Source of the DNA: Streptomyces sp. DH5
Lineage (GTDB): Bacteria; Actinomycetota; Actinomycetes; Streptomycetales; Streptomycetaceae
Assembly: GCF_020873915.1 (NCBI RefSeq)
Contig: NZ_JAHWGP010000025.1
Span: 55,891 to 119,890, forward strand
Direction of reading: 5' to 3'
DNA length: 64,000 bases
Under the pieces are notes generated by a model that had not been told where the DNA came from, did no database searches, and saw only the letters and a list, made by a program, of their open reading frames with translations. The position numbers and the translations under genes were made by a program. Of the stretch, positions 63,229 through 64,000 are shown in pieces (position 1 is the stretch's first letter; every line of letters starts with the position of its first letter).

Positions 63229-64000
63229 ATGAGTGCCCCAACCCCGGCCCCCGGTGACGACAGGCCCCGCGAAGGGTACTACCCGGACCCTTCCATCCCC
63301 GGATACGTCCGGTACTGGAACGGCGCCTCCTGGGTCCCCGGCACCAGCCGCCCGGCGCCCGAGGACGGCGAGTCGCTCGCGGCGCCCTCCGGTGCGGGCC
63401 CGGCGCTCCCCTCCGTCGAGGAGACCGGTCCGCACTTCTTCGACGAGGACCCGGTGGACGAACCGGCGCACCCGTCGCCCGCCGCCGCCCCGTCCCCCGC
63501 CGAGGCGCAGCACGGCAGCCGGCCCGAACCCGCCTCGGCCTGGGGTGCGGACCGCTCCCACCAGTCCGGCTTCGGCGGTGACCAGGACCGCAAGGTCTCC
63601 TGGGGCGCCGACCCGCGCGTGCCGCACCCGGCCGCGCCGTCCGCCCCGGGAACCCCGGCCGCGGACACCCCGGACCCGGGCACGGGACCGTCCGGCGCGG
63701 GCACCTTCGTGTTCCGCAGGCCCGGGGCGAGCGACCGGCAGGCGGCCGACGCCGGTGCCGAGGACGAGGGCACGATGACCTTCCGTGCCGTCGCCCCGCG
63801 CGCCGGTGAGCGGAACCAGGGTCGGGGCGGCGGACAGGGCGCCTCCGGGCGCCCCGGCTTCGGTGCCGGAAAGGCCGCGGCCGCCCGCGCCGCCGCCCCG
63901 GCCCCCTCCGGACCGCAGCGGGCCACCGCACCGGCCGTCCCTCCGCAGACGGCGACTCCAGCCGCAGCCGCTGCCGCTCCCGCAGCCCCCGCTCCCACCC
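63229..64000 (+). CDS. DUF2510-domain protein, 5' part only
   Basis: This frame starts at ATG 63229 and stays open to the window edge (257 codons seen). The N-terminus has a DUF2510 unit (REGYYPDPSIPGYVRYWNGA, SWVPGTSRP), followed by a long Pro/Ala/Gly-rich region up to the edge. Such proteins in Streptomyces usually end in membrane domains, often RDD. That part is outside the window, so the function is open. It is preceded by a 113-bp spacer with a possible ribosome site gggacgacgga. Confidence 0.8.
   Translation, partial: MSAPTPAPGDDRPREGYYPDPSIPGYVRYWNGASWVPGTSRPAPEDGESLAAPSGAGPALPSVEETGPHFFDEDPVDEPAHPSPAAAPSPAEAQHGSRPEPASAWGADRSHQSGFGGDQDRKVSWGADPRVPHPAAPSAPGTPAADTPDPGTGPSGAGTFVFRRPGASDRQAADAGAEDEGTMTFRAVAPRAGERNQGRGGGQGASGRPGFGAGKAAAARAAAPAPSGPQRATAPAVPPQTATPAAAAAAPAAPAPT

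Overview
The window is a piece of a Streptomyces chromosome. The base composition is very GC-rich, nearly all third codon positions are G or C, GTG and TTG starts are frequent, TTA codons are almost absent, and the gene set and order (pkaA-pkaB, prfB, ftsEX, smpB-ssrA, matAB, nnaR, sigU, hupA, murA, hpd) match the chromosomal core I know from S. coelicolor. No phage, insertion sequence or CRISPR array was found, so the interest lies in individual loci rather than in an island.

Layout. 0-9 kb: the 5' part of a sugar-binding lipoprotein, a small lipoprotein, a large FHA/FtsK-like protein resembling the cytosolic part of EssC, then two Ser/Thr kinases (pkaA, pkaB) facing away from it. 8.7-15.5 kb: prfB, a sortase-anchored Gly-rich repeat protein, a zinc-ribbon membrane peptide, ftsE-ftsX, a carboxyl-terminal protease, smpB and tmRNA. 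15.5-19 kb: a LacI regulator with its probable operator, an MFS transporter and a LysR regulator. 19-25 kb: matA-matB and an acyltransferase, a cell-surface glucan module, then a hypothetical membrane protein. 25-31 kb: narK, nnaR, a CGNR regulator, and sigU with its zinc anti-sigma factor. 30-37 kb: HelD, malic enzyme, HU and MurA. 37-46 kb: an AlgH-family protein, a DUF3039 protein, about 1 kb of apparently decayed DNA, a GH20 hexosaminidase and an overlapping three-gene xanthine-dehydrogenase-like operon.

46-64 kb: a duplicated SUKH-type protein, an aberrant tRNA-like gene, an MFS transporter, a ribbon-helix-helix/Doc toxin-antitoxin pair, an SF2 helicase, an IclR regulator, a secreted Lon-type (S16) protease, a four-gene osmoprotectant ABC operon read leftward, an Lrp regulator divergent from hpd, a repeat-rich spacer, a TPR protein, a GlcD-like flavoprotein and the start of a DUF2510 protein.

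The most unusual signals are: (1) the xanthine-dehydrogenase-like operon, whose large subunit lacks the catalytic glutamate and whose iron-sulfur subunit carries about 480 extra disordered residues with 46-residue tandem repeats; (2) the class-II tRNA-like gene with a 17-nt anticodon loop; (3) an EssC-like FHA protein with Arg in place of the Walker A Lys, beside two kinases; (4) TTA (bldA-dependent) codons confined to the protease next to ftsX and the LacI regulator.
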